A DNA stretch of 58,999 bases from positions 1 through 58,999 of the forward strand of contig QUTJ01031851.1 of the NCBI GenBank assembly GCA_003573635.1, written 5' to 3'. Shown one piece after another: positions 52,501 through 58,500 of this stretch. The translations under genes and the position numbers were made by a program. The notes under the pieces are model-generated. The model was not told the origin of the DNA and made no database searches. It saw only the letters and a list, made by a program, of their open reading frames with translations. Source of the stretch: Goniomonas avonlea. Taxonomy: Eukaryota; Cryptophyceae; Goniomonadida; Goniomonadaceae. Every line of letters begins with the position of its first letter. Position 1 is the stretch's first letter.

Positions 52501-55500
52501 GGATCTCCGACACGGGCACTCGGTGCAAGGTGCCTCACGGCTACTCTGCTCGCCACCGCGTGCATCTGTCTCTCCAGAGGGAGCGCAGCACGGTGACACA
52601 GTCCTACACCTTCGAGTCAGGCATCGTCAGCTCGCTGTCGCCAGCCAACGTCGCTGCGACGGGTGCCATGCGTGTGACGCTCATGGGCAACGCTCTCGGG
52701 CCTGTGGACTTCTCCAGCCACATGAACATCGGCCACACACCGTGTGGGGCCTCCGTCTGGATGTCCGACTCAGTGATCCTGTGCAAGGCGTCTGCCGGGT
52801 TCAAGCACTCGCTCGGTGCCAAGGTCACTCTTGGCATTCGCCTGGGTACCGCGACGCACTCTTTCACTCACAACGGCCCGATGATCACCACCTACACCCA
52901 TGCCAACTCGCCCGGTACGGGTGCTGTCAGCTTGACCCTGATGGGTCAGGATTTCAGCCACTTCGAGAGCTCGATGACGCTGCGAGTTGGTGGCACTGCC
53001 GCCGACGTCAGCACATGGCTTTCCGACACCTCTGCCCGCTGCAAGGTGGCCCGTGGCGACCGCACCCAGCGGTCTGCCCAGACAACTGTCGGCAAGCAGA
53101 GGGCGTCGGTGCTCCAAGCCTTCTCGTACGATGTCCCAGCCATCAGCTCTATCATGCCCGTGAACGGCCCGACGACCGGCACGCAGACGCTCACCCTCAC
53201 CGGTTCGGCCTTCTCCAACTCTGACACCACATTGGTGATGCGCCTGGGCAACACTCGAGGGGAGGCTCACCGCTGGATTTCAGACACGACGGTCGCCACC
53301 AAGTTGCCCTCTGGCTCCTTCCGCGGCCGAGACCGGGGCCGTGCTTCCTTGACCATCACCCGTAGCATGGGCACGATGACGTGGGTGTACACGCACGATG
53401 GCCCACAAGCCTCTGGCGCGCTTCGCATCAACGCCCCGTCCACCGGCGCCACCACACTGACTGTGGTGGGCGCCGGATTCGCTCAAGCCGAAGCCACACA
53501 GCAGATCCGCATTGGTGGATCGGCAGTCGAGGCAGTGAGCTGGCTGTCTGAGACAGGCATTCGCTGTAAGACGCCGTCAGCCGGCGTCCTTTTGGGCCGC
53601 ACCGTGGCTGCGAGCGTGTTCTTGCCGCGAGGCACCCAGACGAGCGTTTTCTCGTACGACGCTGTCTCAACGTCGTCCATCACTCGCGTCAACGGGCCCG
53701 CCACAGCGTCGTACTCCTTCACCGTCTCTGGCACGCAAATCGCGGGCAAGTTCGACTTCTCAGCTCAGGAGCGAGTCGGTGGCACCGCCTGCGAGGTGAC
53801 CGTTTGGACCGCCGACTCGTCTATCCGCAGCAAGCTCGGTGCCGGCATGCGACACCCGACGGCCAATGGCTGGCTCGTTCGAAGCACGGTCGGAAAGCAG
53901 GTTGGCACCATGTCGCAGCAGTTCTCCTTCGACGATGTCACGGCGAGGTACACCTTGGCCACCAACGGCACCCACACCATCAAGGCTGTGGTCCCGGTCA
54001 ACAGCCCAACCACAGGCGCCACATCCATCACACTCTCGGCCAACAGCTTCGGCCAAGTCAACTGGAGTCCCTTCCTGCAGCTCGGCGTCACCAGCTGCGA
54101 AGGCGTGTTCTGGCTTTCTGACTCTGCGGTCAGGTGCAAGACAACGCAGGGCACCAGTATGGCCGGCTTCTTGGGTATGCGTGCCACCGTCGCGCTGCGC
54201 AAGAGCTCGGTGTCCAGGGCCTTCCAGTACACGGCACCCCGCGTGACCGGCGTCGTTGCGCCCAGCTTCCCTGCCTGGGGCGGCGACGTGGTCCACATCA
54301 AGGGCTCCAACTTCGGCATGTTTGACCTCACCGCGACCGCACGCCTTGGTGCGTCGACCTGCTTCAACGCCTCTTGGGTGTCGGACTCCAGCGTGGTGTG
54401 CACCACCTCACGCGGCGCTGGTGGCTTCCTGCCAGCCACTGTAAACGTCGCCGCTAAATCGCACACCTGCCCAGACTGCTTCAGCTACAACAAGCCCTCC
54501 GTGTCCGGCTTCCTCCCCACGCTCGGCCCCAGCAGTGGAAAGATGCTCCTCACGATCTACGGCCGCGACTTCGGTCAGAAGGTCGAGGGCCAGGCCGCTT
54601 ACATCAGCACCTCGACTGGGTCCACTCTGATGCCTTCTCTCGTGTGGACCAGTGACAGCGCAGTGACTGTGGAGCTGCCCAAGGGTGTCGGTACCCAGGC
54701 GAACGTGTCTGTCGAGGTTCTCGGGCAGACTGGTTACGCGCCGACGTACTTCGAGTATGACGGCCTGATTCCCGAAACGTTGGAGCCGCTCAAGTGCACG
54801 GCCTCAGGCACTGCGCTCAAGAGCTTCTTCGCCGGCACAGAATCTGTGATCACGGTGCAATCTCGCAACTTGCACGGGATCGAGATTTCTATCGGTGGGC
54901 ATCTCGCCGAGCTGGACGTGACCTTCCAGAAGGTTGACTCGTGGCTGCAGTTCAAGATCACGGAAGCCAAGGACAATGGTGATGGTACTTACACAATCAG
55001 GTTCATTGCTGACCGCAACGGCGGAGTCTACAACCAGCAGGCCATCCTGATATCCATCAAGTTCAAGAACGTGCACATCCACGGTTCTCCGTTCAGCTCA
55101 ACCATGGAGCTCGTCGGCGCGCCGCTGCTTAAGTCAGCCACCTTTAGCCCAGCCGGTGCCCGCATCGTTGTCAAGCTCGACCGTGACACCGACCAGGCAG
55201 GCTACACGAGTACGTTCAAGTGTCACGAGCTTCTGCAGGCCCCCGGCGCTAAGCCGCTCCTGCTGGGTGATCCACACGGTACTTGCGTCTTCACAGATCC
55301 GTCCACCATCGAGATCTCGCTGGGCCAGGGCCCAACGATCGTGACAGGACAGGAGATCGGTACACTGTCGCAGAAGTTGCTGGTTGAGGCGAAGAACTCC
55401 TTCTTCACGCCGCTTGAGTCTATCGTGAAGCTCGAACCTCCAACCAACGCGCCTGTTCCGACTGTTGTCCTCAAGGCGCCGTCCCAGCTCGGGTCGTGCG

Positions 55501-58500
55501 CGGTCTCGCTGCTGCTCGACGGCTCCGGTTCATACGGCGACGCTGGTCGGGACATGATCTGGAAGTGGTCGTCTGACTACACGTCAGACACTTTCCTGAA
55601 TCTGGCGCTGTCAGAGGCCAAGGGGTCCACCGTGCTGCTGCCCTCGTCGGTGCTCAAGGACGACATCAAGTACACCTTCTACGCCACCGCAACCAACTTC
55701 TTCGGCACAACCGGCCGCAGTTTCGTCAGGGTGGAGAAGGTTCGGAAAGCGCTGCCTGAGGTGTGGATCGACGGCGCCGAGCCGCGAACCCACGTGCGCA
55801 GGGAGGTCCTCACACTCGTCTCGGGTTTCACCAACCCGTGCGGCGACACTGCGACGGTGTCGTACGAGTGGACGTGGACCACCACAGGCGGCTTGGACCG
55901 TGCTGTTTCCTGCTGTGTGAACCAGTACGCCAGAAACCTGATCGTGCCCATCAACGCCATGACAGTTAACTGGTGGTACAACTTCACGTTCACGGCCACA
56001 GTCAACAACGACCCCAACGTCAAGGCGTCCGCCACAGTGCACGTGTTCATCCCAGAGGAGCCACCGATTGCCCAGATTGCCGGGCCTGACCTTCTCGAGG
56101 TCAACGCCAACGCCTCTCTGAGCATCGACGGCTCCCCGTCGTACGACGTCAACCTGGTTGCGTCGAAGGCCACCAGTGCCCGAGGCACCACCGACGACGT
56201 CAGCCCTGCGACGAGGCAGCTGCTGGACTGGCACAGCCCAGCTCCGCCCCCGCCCCGTCACGGTTTCACGGGCGAGACCCAGCCTGACTGGCCACAGCAC
56301 CCCGTCGGACACCCATCCCGCGTGCTGCTGCAGGTTGGCACCTGTTCTGGCGACCTCAAGTTCCGGTGGTCGTGCGCGATGGAGCCGCCTCTCGTCGGCC
56401 CATGCCGCGGCGCTGGCTCGGCGGAGCTCGACTCGCAACGCACCTGTGCGATGGTGCTTCCCAACGGTCTCCCCACTCCCGGTAAACATAGGTTCTCGCT
56501 CACTGTCAACACCGTCTCGGGCCTGACGTCCACCGCCTCGATGGTCATTGACGTGATTGCGCCCACTCCAGCCAAGCCCGTCCCGGTGCTGAACATTGTG
56601 GTGGACCCGCTGACCTCGCGGCGTGTCAACCCGAACAACAAGCTCGTGGTCCTGTCCCGCCTCACGGGTGCCGCCTCCTCAGCCGACCGCGCCAAGCACA
56701 AGTGGCAGTGGTCGGTCGTGCAAGGCCGCCTCAACCTGAACAGCCAGACGACCACAGGCATCAGCAACCCCGAGTTGGTGTTCAAGGCGGGCGAGCTCGC
56801 ACCGGGTTCGACGTACGTCCTGCGCGTGGAGGTCTGGGACACCGCGGCCAAGACTGGCGCACGCGGCGCCGCACAGCTTGAGTTTGTGGTCAATCGCCCG
56901 CCAACAGGCGGTACCTGCCTCTCCACGCCCACGTCTGGCATGGCTCTCACAACGAAGTTCGTGCTCTCGTGCGTCAAGTGGGCCGACGAGCCTGAGGACA
57001 TGCCTCTGCGCTACTTCTGGACTGTGTGGGACGTGAAGACCACCCCGGAGATTCAGAACGCGCTGCAGGCTGAGGCGACTTACGATAACGTGACAGCGGT
57101 GCTCCCCACCGGAGAGATTGATGGCAACAAGCTTCGCCTCAGCTGCCGCATCATGGACAACTTGGACTCCTTCGTCACCGTGACGTTCCACGTCATCTCG
57201 CAGCCTGTGGACGTCGTCGTGGCGTCCAAGATCGAGGCGTCCCTAGCGTCTCAGCTCGCGGTGGCTGAGGCCGCAGCAGACACAACCAGGCTTGTACAGC
57301 TCACGCAGGGCGTTGCTCGCAGCATCATCAACCGACAGGGCAACCTGCTGGTGGTGCCCCAGAGCGTCCAGGACAGCCTCGTCAACACGCTCAAGTCGGC
57401 CAGCCTGGTCAACGCCGACAAGGACTTGCTCACAGGGTTAGCGGCGTCCTTGCAGCAGGTTAACCGCATCACGACCGAGCTGCCCGAGCAGACTTCCAAC
57501 CCCGCGGCCACCACCAAGGCCAAGCAGGCGACGGCGTCGAAGATGAGCAACTTGGTGAGTGACATCATCGCGAGGTCGATGACCGCCGGTGTGACCACTG
57601 ACCTGCTCTCCTCCGTGCTGAGCACGGTCGGGTCCCTGATGAAGTCCTCGGTCACCAACGTCGCCACGGAGAAGGTCAAGGCCAAGTACAGCAATCTGGC
57701 CAAGTCGAGCCGCCACCTGCTCCAGACCCTCGAAATCGTGACCAAGCCTGACCAACAGCTGATTGAGGCCAGTGTCAAGAACGTCAACAGCCTCACGCAG
57801 TCGGCGATGAACAGCTTACAGCCGGGTGAGGCGCCGATGCAGATTCCCAGCGACGGCACCATTGCGGTGACCCTGCAGCGCCAGACGCCGCAGCTCCTCT
57901 CTGCGCAGAACGTGTCGGTGGCGGACGGCTCGGCCGTGACCCTGCCGCCGGACGCCTTCAGCTCCACCACGCTCACGGCACAGAACGCGTACGTGGACTT
58001 CTCCACCAAGGCGTTTGCGCAGCAGGTCAATCCGTACGTGCTCATCGCGGACACCAACAAGCAGGTGTCTGCGACTGTGTCCGTGGAGATGTCGGGCACT
58101 GACGGCTCGAAGACGACGCCCATCACCTCTGTCACCCAGCGACCGTTTGTCATCTCCATCCCTGTCAATCGAGCGGGGGCGACCGACAGCATCGGTGACA
58201 GTCCTGAGGGCTGTAGCTTCTACCAGAACTCCACCACGTCCTTCTCGCGCCGCGGCTGCCTCGTGACAGCTGTCGGATACGACAAGACAACCAACACCAC
58301 CACCAGGGTTGACTGCTCCTGCTTCCATCTCACGGACTTTGCCTCCATTGCGCACGACTCGGTGCCTGAGATGAACCAGGTCGACCCCATCGGTGGCCTC
58401 GCTGGCTTCCAGGACCCCTCGCTCAGGCAGATTCTTGGTGTGGCCTCGGTGCTGGCGATCTTCCTCTGCTACATCATCGCGATGATTGTCGCCAACTACC

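Larger units (their letters stand above)
7581..54242 (+). repeat. Main IPT/TIG-like array, about 179 diverged units
   Basis: I followed the frame through about 179 consecutive units averaging 260.6 bp (about 87 residues), with no linkers except roughly 16 extra residues near 53,945-53,985. Common features per unit: N-x-P-x-T-G-x-x-S-V-T-V-x-G, a turn with Y/S-S, R-x-G-G-S/T-x-C-E, an almost invariant W in W-x-S-D/E-S/T-x-V/L-x-C-K, and a closing T-x-A-F-T/S-F/Y-D-x-P. This matches the order of strands and the paired cysteines of IPT/TIG Ig-like domains, as in plexins, Met and PKHD1 proteins. Most units are well diverged from one another, so the bulk of the array is old. The exception is the pair at 12.7 and 17.4 kb. 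Codon third positions seem to move from G/T-rich early to C-rich late. Expected role: a stiff extracellular rod. Confidence 0.9.

Noticed and set aside
53052-53060. An RGD tripeptide in a late IPT-like unit
   Set aside because: One RGD in over 19,000 residues is expected by chance, and its position is not the exposed loop of a known integrin ligand.
1587-54242. Many GTGAGT/GTGAGC strings in the array that resemble splice donors
   Set aside because: They encode the recurring V-S-V-T segment. The frame is open across all of them and the repeat register would be broken by splicing.
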